NCBI GenBank assembly: GCA_027308685.1 | Contig: DAIDEE010000054.1 | Location: forward strand, 1-44,679 | DNA length: 44,679 bases | Direction: 5' to 3' | Source: Acidocella sp. | GTDB lineage: Bacteria; Pseudomonadota; Alphaproteobacteria; Acetobacterales; Acetobacteraceae | Notes under the pieces: model-generated | What the model saw: the letters and a program-made list of their open reading frames with translations, nothing else | What the model was told of the DNA's origin: nothing | The model's database searches: none | In this document: in pieces, positions 8,417-17,452 of the stretch | Layout: every line of letters begins with the position of its first letter | Numbering within the stretch: the first letter of the stretch is position 1 | Made by a program: the position numbers and the translations under genes

Positions 8417-9094
8417 TTATTCAGGCTTGGCGCGCAAATGTCGCATTAAAGCCCAGGTAACCGCCGCAAACGGCAGAACGATAATCACCTGCCAATTCAA
8501 TGTCGCTAAAATTCCAGCACACAATGCCCCTGCAAAATAGAGGCTGAACGACGCGCTCTGCCGTTTAGTGTCTTTGGGTAATGAGAACTTGCCGCTCGCC
8601 AATGAATCGGTAATTGCAATCACCATGTTGGTCAGGGTGCTGGTAAATACCACAGTTGGAATATTCGAAAGATTGACCTTTTTACCTATAATACTTTGTA
8701 ATCCCATGGCCAGAGATAGCATCAGGATCAGCATGTCGGTTACAAAACTTCCCTGGGTATGGGTGCTTGGCAGCCAGAGAATAGCGATTAGCAGCAGCAA
8801 AATTGTTTCAGTTTCAAGCAAAGTATTCAGAGCGTCATGGTTGCTTTTACCGCGCGTTTGCAATGTGCCGAGCACGCCACCCAAAATGAACCCAACCAGC
8901 GCGATGAGTGACCCGATGGCCGCATGAAACGAGCCGCGGGCCAGATACAATGCCAGAAACGCCAAATTACCGGTCATGGCGGAAGCAAACACCCCGCCAA
9001 GTTTTACAAAACTTATCACATCCACCGACCCGGCGGCAAAGGCGGTGAGGCCCAGAATATATTCCAGGTGAATTGGCGTCTTCGTATTTGTCAT
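8417..9094 (-). CDS. YoaK/DUF1275-family membrane protein
   Basis: 225 residues with about six hydrophobic segments. The N-terminal signature AFAAGSVDVISFVKLGGVFA followed by SAMTGNLAFLAL is diagnostic of the YoaK/DUF1275 family, and the second half has the repeat-like MGLQSIIGKK ... VFTSTLTNMVIAI. Function of the family is unknown; small-molecule transport is often proposed. ATG 9094 has GGATAG upstream. Lies downstream of corC with 24 bases between, on the same strand, so it may be the distal gene of the phoH-ybeY-corC transcript. Confidence 0.9.
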   Translation of the reverse strand: MTNTKTPIHLEYILGLTAFAAGSVDVISFVKLGGVFASAMTGNLAFLALYLARGSFHAAIGSLIALVGFILGGVLGTLQTRGKSNHDALNTLLETETILLLLIAILWLPSTHTQGSFVTDMLILMLSLAMGLQSIIGKKVNLSNIPTVVFTSTLTNMVIAITDSLASGKFSLPKDTKRQSASFSLYFAGALCAGILATLNWQVIIVLPFAAVTWALMRHLRAKPE

Positions 9095-9118
9095 GATCTA
9101 TCCAGGCTAAAATTGGTT

Positions 9119-10006
9119 TTATGATTCGTCTTTGGCAGCAATTTCTTCAGCCTCCGGGGTGATGGTCCGCCGCGCCCGCAGCCGGCGGATCCGCCGCGCA
9201 TCAGCTTCCAGCACTAAAAATTCAATACCGGACGGGTGCGGAATAATCTCCCCCTTGGTCGGCACGCGCCCCGCTAAATTAAACACCAGCCCGCCTACGG
9301 TTTCGATATCGGCGTCGCGCTCATCTTCCGAGAGCACCGGGCCGAGCTTGGCCTCGAATTCTTCCACCGGCAGCAGTGCATTCAAATCCAGTGCGCCATC
9401 GGGGCGCTCCACCAGCATCGGACCTTCAATTTCATCGTGCTCATCGGCAATGTCACCGACGATGGTTTCAACCAGATCCTCAATCGTCACCAACCCGTCG
9501 ATCCCGCCATATTCATCCACTACCAGGGCCAAATGCGTGCGCGTCTGACGCATTTGCAGCAGCAAATCCAGCACGGTGATTTGCGGCGCCACCATCAACG
9601 GTTTGCGGATGATCTTTTCCACCGAAAATTCCGCCTCACTGCCGGTGAAGGCAAACACATCCTTGATATGCACCATGCCGACCAGATCATCGAGATTATC
9701 GCGATACACCGGCATCCGTGAATGGCCTTCCTTGCGGAGCTGGGCAATCGCCTGGCTTAACGTCACATCCGCCCGCATCGCGATAATATCAGGCCGTGGC
9801 ACCATCACATCATCGGCGGTGATTTCGCGCAGGCGCAGCACATTGGCAATCAGCGCCCGCTCATGCGCGTCCAACCCTGCCGGCTCATGCGCGTGCCCGG
9901 CGGCTTCCTCGGCATCGGCCTCCTGCACCAACTCTGCGATGGAATCGCGGACCGATTGTTCGGTGTTGCGCAGCCGCCCCAATAATCGTTGCAGAGTCGA
10001 GCTCAT
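9119..10006 (-). CDS. corC: CorC/HlyC-type CBS-domain protein (YbeX-like)
   Basis: 295 residues from ATG 10006, whose ATGA overlaps the ybeY stop; an in-frame GTG at 10018 would add four residues. Two CBS domains (about 55-180, starting after DVMVPRPDIIAM and including GMVHIKDVF and VVDEYGGIDGLVTIEDLVE) are followed by a C-terminal CorC_HlyC domain (about 205-285). There is no DUF21 membrane domain, so it is the soluble E. coli CorC/YbeX type. That protein is associated with Mg2+/Co2+ homeostasis and, by its conserved neighbours YbeZ and YbeY, with ribosome/RNA metabolism. Overlapping starts imply translational coupling with ybeY. Confidence 0.92.
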   Translation of the reverse strand: MSSTLQRLLGRLRNTEQSVRDSIAELVQEADAEEAAGHAHEPAGLDAHERALIANVLRLREITADDVMVPRPDIIAMRADVTLSQAIAQLRKEGHSRMPVYRDNLDDLVGMVHIKDVFAFTGSEAEFSVEKIIRKPLMVAPQITVLDLLLQMRQTRTHLALVVDEYGGIDGLVTIEDLVETIVGDIADEHDEIEGPMLVERPDGALDLNALLPVEEFEAKLGPVLSEDERDADIETVGGLVFNLAGRVPTKGEIIPHPSGIEFLVLEADARRIRRLRARRTITPEAEEIAAKDES

Positions 10007-10443
10007 TGGTTTTTCCACGGGTTAGCAATCTTCAACCTTGCCAGCGCCCACGTTTCTTCGGCTTCCATCTGCTTGGCCGCCCCGGCGTGGTCGTGGTCGT
10101 AGCCTTCCAGATGTAGCGCCCCGTGCACCAGTAAATGCGAGAGATGCGCCGCCACCGACCTCCCCGCCGCCTGCGCTTCCCGCCGCACCACGCCAATCCC
10201 CAGCAGAATTTCCGGCGGTTGTTCGTAGGTCAAAACATTGGTGGGTTTATTTTTGCCACGGTCACGCGCATTCAGCCGTTTGATCGTGCGATCATCGGTG
10301 AGCACCACATTGGCGTAACAATCCATGACATCCATGGCACGTCGTACCACAGTCTCAACATCACGCACATAAACCCGCCAAAGCCGGTGGTCGATGATAA
10401 TCTCGCCCCCGAAACCGGAGGCGCTAAGACTTCGTGGCTCCAT
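10003..10443 (-). CDS. ybeY: Endoribonuclease YbeY (rRNA maturation)
   Basis: 146 residues. The zinc site is HGALHLEGYDH with H107, H111 and H117 (H-x3-H-x5-H), preceded by TNVLTYE where the family has TNVLSFP. YbeY is a metal-dependent RNase needed for 16S rRNA 3'-end processing and ribosome quality control. The usual GDI segment between these motifs is shortened and replaced by PPEILLGIGVV, a minor departure. Start ATG 10443 is two bases after the phoH stop; its own stop overlaps corC. Position in miaB-phoH-ybeY-corC confirms identity. Confidence 0.95.
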   Translation of the reverse strand: MEPRSLSASGFGGEIIIDHRLWRVYVRDVETVVRRAMDVMDCYANVVLTDDRTIKRLNARDRGKNKPTNVLTYEQPPEILLGIGVVRREAQAAGRSVAAHLSHLLVHGALHLEGYDHDHAGAAKQMEAEETWALARLKIANPWKNQ

Positions 10444-10445
10444 GA

Positions 10446-11471
10446 TCAGCTATGCCGTTCCCTGATATGTTCCTTCACGGCGTTGTGGCGCTGGTCGTAG
10501 GCTTCCACAATTCTTCCTACCAACGGGTGACGCACCACATCGCAATTATTGAATCGCGCCACGCCGATGCCGGAAATACCCTCCAGAGTCTCCAGCGCAT
10601 CGGCAAGGCCCGAGCGCGTTCCGGCGGGCAGATCAATCTGGGTTAAATCCCCGGTGACCACCATGCGGGTACCTTCACCCATGCGGGTGAGAAACATCTT
10701 CATCTGCACCGGCGTTGTATTCTGCGCTTCATCCAGAATCACGAACGCATGCGCCAGCGTGCGGCCCCGCATGAAGGCCAGCGGCGCAATTTCAATTTCG
10801 CCGGTGGCCATACGCTTGGTCAGTTGGTCGCCTGGCAGCATGTCATTTAACGCGTCGTAAAGCGGGCGCAGATACGGGTCCACCTTCTCCTTCATATCGC
10901 CAGGCAGAAACCCCAGCCGCTCACCGGCTTCCACCGCCGGGCGGGAGAGCACAATGCGGTCCACCTTACCGGAGGTCAGCATCGCCACCGCCTGCGCCAC
11001 CGCGAGGTAAGTTTTGCCGGTTCCGGCTGGTCCCAGCGCAAACACCATCTCATGGCGGGCCAGCAAATCAATGTAAGCTGTCTGCGCCGCACTACGGGGC
11101 CCGATCGCGCCTTTGCGGGTGCGGATGGCAGGTAAATCAGAGAGCGGCAGCCTCGGGTCGGTGGTCGGGTCGGTTAAACGCATCGCCGCATCCACTTTCG
11201 GCCCATCAATCAACTCGCCGCGCTCCAATTGCCGGTACAAAGCCGCCAGGGCGGCCTCGGCAGCGGCAACCTGAATGGTTGGCCCTGCGATGGAAATCCG
11301 GTTCCCCCGGCAGGCCAGCCGCACACCGAGCTTTTGCTCAATCCGCGCCAGATGCCGGTCATGATCACCAAGCAACAACGGCAACAGCGCGTTGTTGCTG
11401 AAGGTCATAGTCAATGACCGTGGGGGAAGGGAGGAGGATGGGGTAGCCGAGGATGCGAGGATCTGGCTCAA
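10446..11471 (-). CDS. phoH: PhoH-like ATPase (YbeZ)
   Basis: 341 residues if started at TTG 11471, which overlaps the miaB stop as TTGA and has AAGGAG 11 bases upstream; the next Met (ATG 11408) has no ribosome site, so the TTG is preferred. Walker A is GPAGTGKT (147-154) and Walker B FVILDEAQN (D247-E248). The N-terminal part (LLPLLLGDHDRHLARIEQKL) is the KH-like region of PhoH proteins. Known family role: ATPase, possibly RNA helicase, partner of YbeY. Continuous with miaB upstream and ybeY downstream. Confidence 0.94.
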   Translation of the reverse strand: MSQILASSATPSSSLPPRSLTMTFSNNALLPLLLGDHDRHLARIEQKLGVRLACRGNRISIAGPTIQVAAAEAALAALYRQLERGELIDGPKVDAAMRLTDPTTDPRLPLSDLPAIRTRKGAIGPRSAAQTAYIDLLARHEMVFALGPAGTGKTYLAVAQAVAMLTSGKVDRIVLSRPAVEAGERLGFLPGDMKEKVDPYLRPLYDALNDMLPGDQLTKRMATGEIEIAPLAFMRGRTLAHAFVILDEAQNTTPVQMKMFLTRMGEGTRMVVTGDLTQIDLPAGTRSGLADALETLEGISGIGVARFNNCDVVRHPLVGRIVEAYDQRHNAVKEHIRERHS

Positions 11472-12829
11472 GCTGCGATTGTCTCCTTTGATTGGATGAG
11501 GGTTCCTAGTAGGGAGTTGGGGTTGGCATGGGTGATTGTCACGGTATGGATTTCGCCGGTCAGTTCAACGGGCGACTCTACCACCACCGGCTGGGCGTAG
11601 AGCGATCTTCCGGCAATCTGTCCGCCGTAGCGGCCCGTGCCGGTGAACAAAACCGGCGTGGTCAGGCCCACGGTGGCGGCGTTGAATTCATCCTGCTGGC
11701 GGCGCAATTCGGCTTGTAATTCATACAGCCGCGCATCCTTCACGTCTTCAGGCAGTTGCGGCAAGCCAGCCGCCGGCGTGCCGGGGCGGGTGGAGTATTT
11801 AAAGCTGTAGGCCAGCGCAAAGCGGGTCTCGCGCACCAGCGCCATGGTGGCCTCAAAATCCGCATCGCTCTCGCCGGGGTGGCCCACGATGAAGTCTGAG
11901 GTGAACGCCATATCGGGGCGCAATTCCCGCAGCCGCGCAATGATTTTGCGAAAATCATCGGCCTTATGCTTGCGGTTCATGGCGTTGAGAATTTTATCCG
12001 AACCCGATTGCACCGGCAGATGTAAATACGGCATCAGCGCAGGGTTATCCCGGTGCGCCAGCAGCAATTCCTCGGTCATATCGGAAGGGTGCGAGGTGGT
12101 ATAACGCAGCCGCAGCAGTCCTGGAATTTCCGCCAGTTCCGCCAGCAGCCGTGCCAGGCTCCAGGCTGAACCATCCGGCCCTTCACCATGATACGCATTG
12201 ACGTTCTGGCCGAGCAGCGCAATCTCGCGGGTGCCGCCTGCTACCATGCGGGTAGCTTCGGCGAAGATGGATGCCGCCGGGCGCGAGGCCTCAGCGCCGC
12301 GCGTATAAGGCACCACGCAAAATGAGCAAAATTTATCGCAGCCTTCCTGAATCGTCAGATTCGCAATCACGCCCTGGCTGGCCGCGGCATCAGGCAAAAA
12401 GTCGAATTTCTGCTCCGTCGGGAAATCGGTGTTCAGCACGGATTTGTTGGTCCGGTGCACCTGGGCAATCAGTTCCGGCAGCTTATGGTACGCTTGCGGC
12501 CCCACCACGAGGTCAACATAAGGGGCGCGCTTCAGGATCACCTCGCCCTCGGCCTGCGCCACGCAACCGGTCACGGCAATCATCATCCGCCCGCCGGTTT
12601 CTTCCTTCAGCACGCGCAACCGGCCCAGGGCCGAGAATACTTTATCAGCCGCCCGCTCGCGGATATGGCAGGTGTTCATAATCACCATGTCGGCCCCTTC
12701 CGGTGCATCGACGGTGGTGTAGCCCAACGGAGCCAGCAAATCGGCCATGCGGGCGCTGTCATACACATTCATCTGACAGCCGTGAGTCACAACATGAAGT
12801 TTACGGGTATTTGGTGTGCCCAATGTCAT
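11468..12829 (-). CDS. miaB: tRNA-2-methylthio-N6-dimethylallyladenosine synthase MiaB
   Basis: 453 residues, full length. The N-terminal UPF0004 domain holds the three cysteines of the auxiliary [4Fe-4S] cluster, C18 (THGCQMN), C54 (MNTCHIR) and C89 (VTGCVAQ). The radical-SAM cluster is C164-x3-C168-x2-C171 (GCDKFCSFCVVPYTRG), and the C-terminal TRAM domain is FTGTGRYGGQIAGRS. MiaB adds a methylthio group to A37 of tRNAs already isopentenylated. ATG 12829 has only a weak ribosome site and a 9-bp hairpin sits just upstream. First gene of the miaB-phoH-ybeY-corC run. Confidence 0.97.
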   Translation of the reverse strand: MTLGTPNTRKLHVVTHGCQMNVYDSARMADLLAPLGYTTVDAPEGADMVIMNTCHIRERAADKVFSALGRLRVLKEETGGRMMIAVTGCVAQAEGEVILKRAPYVDLVVGPQAYHKLPELIAQVHRTNKSVLNTDFPTEQKFDFLPDAAASQGVIANLTIQEGCDKFCSFCVVPYTRGAEASRPAASIFAEATRMVAGGTREIALLGQNVNAYHGEGPDGSAWSLARLLAELAEIPGLLRLRYTTSHPSDMTEELLLAHRDNPALMPYLHLPVQSGSDKILNAMNRKHKADDFRKIIARLRELRPDMAFTSDFIVGHPGESDADFEATMALVRETRFALAYSFKYSTRPGTPAAGLPQLPEDVKDARLYELQAELRRQQDEFNAATVGLTTPVLFTGTGRYGGQIAGRSLYAQPVVVESPVELTGEIHTVTITHANPNSLLGTLIQSKETIAA

Positions 12830-12838
12830 ACGTCTAAG

Positions 12839-12861
12839 TCCATCCGGTGTTTCCGGACGGA
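12839..12861 (-). other. Leader hairpin upstream of miaB
   Basis: On the minus-strand transcript: TCCGTCCGG, loop AAACA, CCGGATGGA, nine pairs including one G-U, ending about nine bases before the miaB start codon. No T-run follows, so it is more likely a leader structure than a terminator of trhO. Confidence 0.45.
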
Positions 12862-12993
12862 GAAGCGCGTTTGGATGGCTGGGGTCAAGATCAAACTCTG
12901 ATGTAACCTCCTCAACTCCTCATCATTCCGCGTCACTTCACCGCGCCGAGTCAAGCGAAATTGCATGACAGTTTGCCGGTTTGCCGTCCCGTT

Positions 12994-13758
12994 TCAGCCA
13001 TCCTTAAGGGGTACGCCGGGCACTATAGCCTCGGGGTGCGCCACCAGTCCGTGGCCTAAAGCCACCCGACGGTCAAACACAAAACAGTCGCCCTGCCACA
13101 GGCTTGCAGCCTTTGGAATTTCCTCCAGATACTTCAAAATTCCGCCCTGTAGGTGATAAATCTCTCCAAACCCCTTGGCGAGCATATAGGAGCTGGCTTT
13201 TTCGCAGCGGATGCCGCCGGTGCAATACATCGCGATTTTGGTGTTCTGGCGGTTCGGCAGGCGTTCCTCCACGAACCCGGCAAACGCGCTGAAGCTGGTC
13301 AGGCCGGGATTGAGGGCGCCCTTAAACGCCCCCATCGAAACCTCAAAATCATTGCGGGTATCGAGCACGATCACGTCCGGGTCGGAAATCAGCGCATTCC
13401 AGTCCTGCGCCGCCACATAGGTTCCCACCTGTTTCAGCGGGTCACATTCGGGTTGCCCAAAGGTGATGATCTCGCGTTTCAGCCTAATTTTCAGCCGGTC
13501 AAAATGCCCAGCATCGGCGGTGGAGAATTTCAACTCCAGCCCCTCAAAAGCCGGTTGGATGATGCTGCCATCGCGCAGGGCGGCGGCCAGTTCGTCAATT
13601 CCCGCCGCCGGGCCGGCCAGCGTGCCGTTAATCCCCTCGGGCGCAATCAGCACCGTGCCGCGCAAATCCAGTCGCGCACAAAACGCCCGCAATAAGCCCA
13701 CCTGGTCGGCAGGCTCGGGGATAGGCAAAAACTGGTAAAAAGCCGCGACTTTATGCAT
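12994..13758 (-). CDS. trhO: tRNA uridine(34) hydroxylase TrhO, short form
   Basis: 254 residues from ATG 13758 (HKVAAFYQF is the usual family beginning; a TTG at 13779 is rejected). An N-terminal acylphosphatase-like domain (about 1-95, LIAPEGINGTLAG) is followed by a rhodanese domain whose catalytic loop is YCTGGIRCEKA with C179. TrhO makes 5-hydroxyuridine at the wobble position of some tRNAs without oxygen. The protein ends at GHGLVAHPE...PLKDG and lacks the C-terminal cysteine-rich tail (CHACxxP type) of longer homologues. The following DNA does not encode that tail in another frame. It sits upstream of miaB, another tRNA-modification gene, on the same strand. Confidence 0.93.
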   Translation of the reverse strand: MHKVAAFYQFLPIPEPADQVGLLRAFCARLDLRGTVLIAPEGINGTLAGPAAGIDELAAALRDGSIIQPAFEGLELKFSTADAGHFDRLKIRLKREIITFGQPECDPLKQVGTYVAAQDWNALISDPDVIVLDTRNDFEVSMGAFKGALNPGLTSFSAFAGFVEERLPNRQNTKIAMYCTGGIRCEKASSYMLAKGFGEIYHLQGGILKYLEEIPKAASLWQGDCFVFDRRVALGHGLVAHPEAIVPGVPLKDG

Positions 13759-13796
13759 TTCCGGCGGGTTATCAGGCAAAACGCCGCTGTAGGCAA

Positions 13797-14603
13797 TCAG
13801 GGCACCAGCTTTTGCGGCTCGGCACCCCGCCCTTGCCGCAGTCTGGCGGCATTGCCTGCCAGTCGGGCTTCCAATGCGCCGGAGAGGAGTTTGCGGTTGG
13901 CAAATGTGCCCGCCGGGATGGCGGGATCTAAAATTATGGTCGCGCCCACCGATATGCGTTTGCCGACGCCTGGATAATGCGACGCCATGTCCATGTCGCC
14001 ATACCAGGAGATTACCGGCCGGTCCCAGCGTTGCACCGGTAGGCCGTCGAGTTGGTCATACACAATCGTCACCGGCTGGATCACTGGGTTTGCAGGCGCT
14101 TGTGCAATCGCCAGAAATGACGATTGGAAGGCCAACACCCGCCGGCCATCTGATGTGGTACCCTCGGGAAACAGAATAATATTATCGCCCGCCGCCAACC
14201 GTGCCGCCAGATAATCGCGCTCGCGCTCTAGCGTCGCTTTGTTACGAGAAACAAACACCGTACGCCCCAGTTTGGCGATCCAGCTGACAAACGGCCAGCG
14301 CGCGATATCGGCTTTGGCGACGAAGCAGCCCGGCAAAACCGCGCCAAGCGCCACAATATCAAGCCAGGTGCAATGATTGGCGATAAAAATAATCGGCCGC
14401 TGTGGGCTGACCTCGCCCTTCACGGTAATCCGCAGGCCCATAATAAACGCCACACCGCGCCAATAGGTTCGTGCAAACCGCACTTTCGCCAGTCCAGGTC
14501 GTGTCAGAAAAACAGCCTGTATCGGCATACAGGGCAAAGTCCAGGCCAGCACGAAAACCAGCCGCAGGATCATGCGGAGGCGTCCTGCCATTTTACGGCG
14601 CAT
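13797..14603 (-). CDS. plsC: 1-acyl-sn-glycerol-3-phosphate acyltransferase family protein (PlsC-like)
   Basis: 268 residues. An N-terminal hydrophobic segment (about 10-32) precedes the acyltransferase motifs: NHCTWLD (H77-x4-D82) as motif I, RTVFVSR around 114-120, and FPEGTTSDG (P146-E147-G148-T149) as motif III. PlsC-type enzymes acylate lysophosphatidic acid to phosphatidic acid at the inner membrane. Some relatives act as the OlsA step of ornithine-lipid synthesis; an olsB gene is present 16 kb away, so that role is possible. The start (ATG 14603) overlaps the end of the rgpF-like gene by 11 bases; ATG 14591 is an alternative. Confidence 0.9.
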   Translation of the reverse strand: MRRKMAGRLRMILRLVFVLAWTLPCMPIQAVFLTRPGLAKVRFARTYWRGVAFIMGLRITVKGEVSPQRPIIFIANHCTWLDIVALGAVLPGCFVAKADIARWPFVSWIAKLGRTVFVSRNKATLERERDYLAARLAAGDNIILFPEGTTSDGRRVLAFQSSFLAIAQAPANPVIQPVTIVYDQLDGLPVQRWDRPVISWYGDMDMASHYPGVGKRISVGATIILDPAIPAGTFANRKLLSGALEARLAGNAARLRQGRGAEPQKLVP

Positions 14604-15651
14604 TGCCCTTCAGCATTAGGCGCAGCTCAATCAGCGTGGGTTCAGGATCAAGCCCTAGCTCGTGTCGCACAGTGTAAATCCATTCGTGCACATCTTCCAC
14701 CTTGGTCGGGTTATCGCGCAGCAATTCACGCTTCAGGAACGGAAAGCCCGACAGCAGCAATTGCCGCCATAGCTCCGCTGATGGGTTCAGCGGTGCCCGC
14801 CGCGCCAAGGCGTGCCGCAGCCGTAGTAAATGTGTTTTTCGCGTAATGCTCACAGGGTCGATTTTCCGGTAATCATTTTTCTTGAATGTGAGCAGTTTAT
14901 GAACCTCAAGCTGGTCGATCATCAAAATCAATTTGTCGTAGGGCCACACCGCCGCACAGCTGAGGCCGTATTTCAGCATATATTGCGTAATTCCGATCTC
15001 GTATTTTTTCACGATATAGGGCTTCGACGGTACCGGTCGGACCGTTGCCCAGAATTTTTTAAATGCCTTATCGTTCAACGCTTTTTTGCCAAACGCCAGA
15101 AAGAATGATTGCAAATGATATAGATGCTGCCAGCTATCAGTCAGGCCCCACATATCGGCCTTGGTATAATCAAGTGCGGCCAGCATCTCATCAAGAGGTT
15201 TTAACGGCCCGAATACGCTATCATTGGCGAGGATCAATTCTTCGGTGTCAGCCAGGGGCAGCTTGTAATGGGCGATCCCATCGCGCCAGGCGCCGAAGTC
15301 ATACCCCACATTGTTACGGATGATGATGCTGGCGCAAATAGGCTGCAAAATCGTTCTCGCTTTCGAGCGCAGCTTGCCAGAATTAGTAATGAAAACCACC
15401 GAGCGACCGCTATCGGCAAGCTTTTTAACGTAATCCACAATCTGTGGACGAACATTCCCGTATTTATCAAAATGCATGAACAGCACGATCTTCGGGCCGA
15501 GCATAACCGGCTGTACAGGCCAAACCGACTTGATCTGCCGGCGGAACCGCAAATGCCCCAGTCCCACCAGCACCGATGTAAAAAACAGCATATCTAGCAA
15601 CCGCAAGGTTGATACTAAAAACCGCACCAACCGCCGCACGATACTGGTCAT
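14593..15651 (-). CDS. RgpF-like rhamnan synthesis protein F family
   Basis: 352 residues. Recognisable RgpF (rhamnan synthesis F) features: VLFMHFDKYGNV, the block IIIRNNVGYDFGAWRDGI (about 110-126), LILANDSVFGPL, and DMWGLTDSW...YHLQSFFLAFG. These proteins take part in building rhamnose-containing or other surface polysaccharides and are thought to be glycosyltransferases. A hydrophobic segment near residues 12-32 suggests membrane association. It lies between a methyltransferase-glycosyltransferase fusion and plsC, all minus strand with short gaps, so it is probably part of one envelope operon. The sugar transferred is unknown. Confidence 0.87.
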   Translation of the reverse strand: MTSIVRRLVRFLVSTLRLLDMLFFTSVLVGLGHLRFRRQIKSVWPVQPVMLGPKIVLFMHFDKYGNVRPQIVDYVKKLADSGRSVVFITNSGKLRSKARTILQPICASIIIRNNVGYDFGAWRDGIAHYKLPLADTEELILANDSVFGPLKPLDEMLAALDYTKADMWGLTDSWQHLYHLQSFFLAFGKKALNDKAFKKFWATVRPVPSKPYIVKKYEIGITQYMLKYGLSCAAVWPYDKLILMIDQLEVHKLLTFKKNDYRKIDPVSITRKTHLLRLRHALARRAPLNPSAELWRQLLLSGFPFLKRELLRDNPTKVEDVHEWIYTVRHELGLDPEPTLIELRLMLKGNAP

Positions 15652-15676
15652 GATATCGCTATTCTTTCACTTGAAA

Positions 15677-17425
15677 TCATGAGGTAAACAAAGTCGGCAC
15701 CCGCGCCCGCAAGGCGGTGTTCAACGCCTCGCGGCGGTCCCAAAGTGAGCGATACCATGCGATCCGTTCAATGGTCTGATATGCCAGCATCCGCTCCTGC
15801 ATGACATAAAGCCGCGCCGCATCGGCAATTTTTCGCGCCGCTTCCGGGTACGCCAGCACCCGCAATAAATGGGCGCGCAATTCCATTGAACTGCGAAACA
15901 CCAAGCCATTTTTGTTTTCAATAATACTTTGGCCGTACGCGACATCACTGGCCAAGCTTATCACCCGGCAAGCTGAAGCCTCGATGAATTTCAAATCAGA
16001 TTTTGCCCGGTTGAAAATATTATCAGCCAGCGGCATGAAGGCGATGTCGGCTTGGCCAAGCAGATTGAGATACCGTGAATACGCGCACATCGGCGTGAAA
16101 ATTTTATGCGGCGTTTCCAGAGCGTCGAAAAAAGCCTTGTCATGCACAACCGAAAACCGCAGACGCTTGCCCACAGCGCGTGCCACTTCATTCAATCCTG
16201 GCATCAAGGGTGCCCAGTCGTCGCTACGGTTGATGGCGCCAAAAAACAAAGTGAGCTGGTCCGGGTCGGCGAAATTCCTGATCTCGGGGAGTTCAAAAAC
16301 CGCGTTTTTAAATACCATCACTTCCGGGTTTTCCGCACGCAGCACCTCTGCCAGCGCCGGCGTGCTGGTCTGCACCGCGTGAACACCCTTGAAAGTCAGC
16401 AGTTCAGCAAGATTAACGCCGCGCTGTTCGATAAATATCGGGTGGTCATCAAATTCCGAGACAATAATATAGCCTTGCCGCAGTAACTTGCGCAGCCGGT
16501 CCAGGCCTGAGTCACTGAGCAGCAGCGGGCGGTGCAAAATGGCGATCTTCGGCACATCCGCCAGCGCCGGGCGCATATCCGGCTCCGCCATGATTTCCGC
16601 CACGACCGCACTATCGGTGCGAAGAGCGCGTACCGGCTCGACAACCCGCACGTCGCTTACTCCTCCCTGGGGTTCCAGCATGGTTGCATTGATAACCATG
16701 CGCTCCGGGGCCAATTTGCGGGCTCGCCAGATAAATTGTAACGGTCCAGCCCGGTTTAAATATTCCGCGGGGTCAACCCCAATCGCCCGCAGGCCGGGGG
16801 CTAATGCCTGGGTGAATTGCCGTACGCGCTCCGTATCGATCGGCCGGGACGCCACATCAGCCAATTCCAGCCCCGCCGCGCTCAGTGCCGCTGCCATGGT
16901 GCGCGGCGTGAACCAGCGTAAATGCGTGCGGTCCAGCAAGCCCATGTCTTCATAATCGAAATTGCCCTGCAGCAACCGCAGCACCAAAGACCAATGTTCA
17001 ACATTGGGCATGCACACCAGCACGGTGCCGCCTGGTGCCAAATATTCCACATGGCGCTGCAGCAGCGTCCAGGGGTCTTTCATATGCTCCAGAACATCGC
17101 CGTAGATGATGCAATCAATCCCATCCGGCACCGCAAACGGCATCGGGTCGGCCTCTACATCGGCACACACCACCTCAGTGAGCCGGGTGGCCGCGTGCGG
17201 GATCGATTCCACGTCGATATCAATTCCCAAAACCCGGGCGCTGGGGTTGCGTCGCAAATAGGCTTCGCCGAGAGCCCCTTGTGCACATCCTACATCGAGC
17301 ACGGTTCGCGCGTTGAGCGGGATTTTTTCCAGTAGTTCCGGATTGGCGTAGTCAGGGTAGCGCACATGATGCGCCAGATGCTTGGGCTGTTCGGGCAGCA
17401 CGACCGGGTTGGAATCAGGATCCAT
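15677..17425 (-). CDS. Fused SAM methyltransferase - GT4-like glycosyltransferase
   Basis: 582 residues from ATG 17425 (AAGG nine bases upstream; GTG 17431 possible). Residues ~20-220 form a class I methyltransferase: VLDVGCAQGALGEAYL, an acidic strand-2 end (GIDIDVES), and DCIIYGDVLEHMKDP. After a linker, residues ~280-570 look like a GT-B glycosyltransferase: PKIAILHRPLLLS, VSEFDDHPIF, TLFFGAINRSDDW, DIAFMPLADNIFNRAKSDLKFIEASA (written here in two parts: DIAFMPLADNIFN and RAKSDLKFIEASA) and NGLVFRS. The RAKSxLKxxEA part matches the donor-sugar site of GT4 enzymes. The combination suggests one protein that both glycosylates and methylates a surface glycan, possibly as a chain cap. Neighbours rgpF-like and ugd support a polysaccharide role. 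Confidence 0.86.
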   Translation of the reverse strand: MDPDSNPVVLPEQPKHLAHHVRYPDYANPELLEKIPLNARTVLDVGCAQGALGEAYLRRNPSARVLGIDIDVESIPHAATRLTEVVCADVEADPMPFAVPDGIDCIIYGDVLEHMKDPWTLLQRHVEYLAPGGTVLVCMPNVEHWSLVLRLLQGNFDYEDMGLLDRTHLRWFTPRTMAAALSAAGLELADVASRPIDTERVRQFTQALAPGLRAIGVDPAEYLNRAGPLQFIWRARKLAPERMVINATMLEPQGGVSDVRVVEPVRALRTDSAVVAEIMAEPDMRPALADVPKIAILHRPLLLSDSGLDRLRKLLRQGYIIVSEFDDHPIFIEQRGVNLAELLTFKGVHAVQTSTPALAEVLRAENPEVMVFKNAVFELPEIRNFADPDQLTLFFGAINRSDDWAPLMPGLNEVARAVGKRLRFSVVHDKAFFDALETPHKIFTPMCAYSRYLNLLGQADIAFMPLADNIFNRAKSDLKFIEASACRVISLASDVAYGQSIIENKNGLVFRSSMELRAHLLRVLAYPEAARKIADAARLYVMQERMLAYQTIERIAWYRSLWDRREALNTALRARVPTLFTS

Positions 17426-17452
17426 GGTCACATGCCTTACGACGTAATCTCA

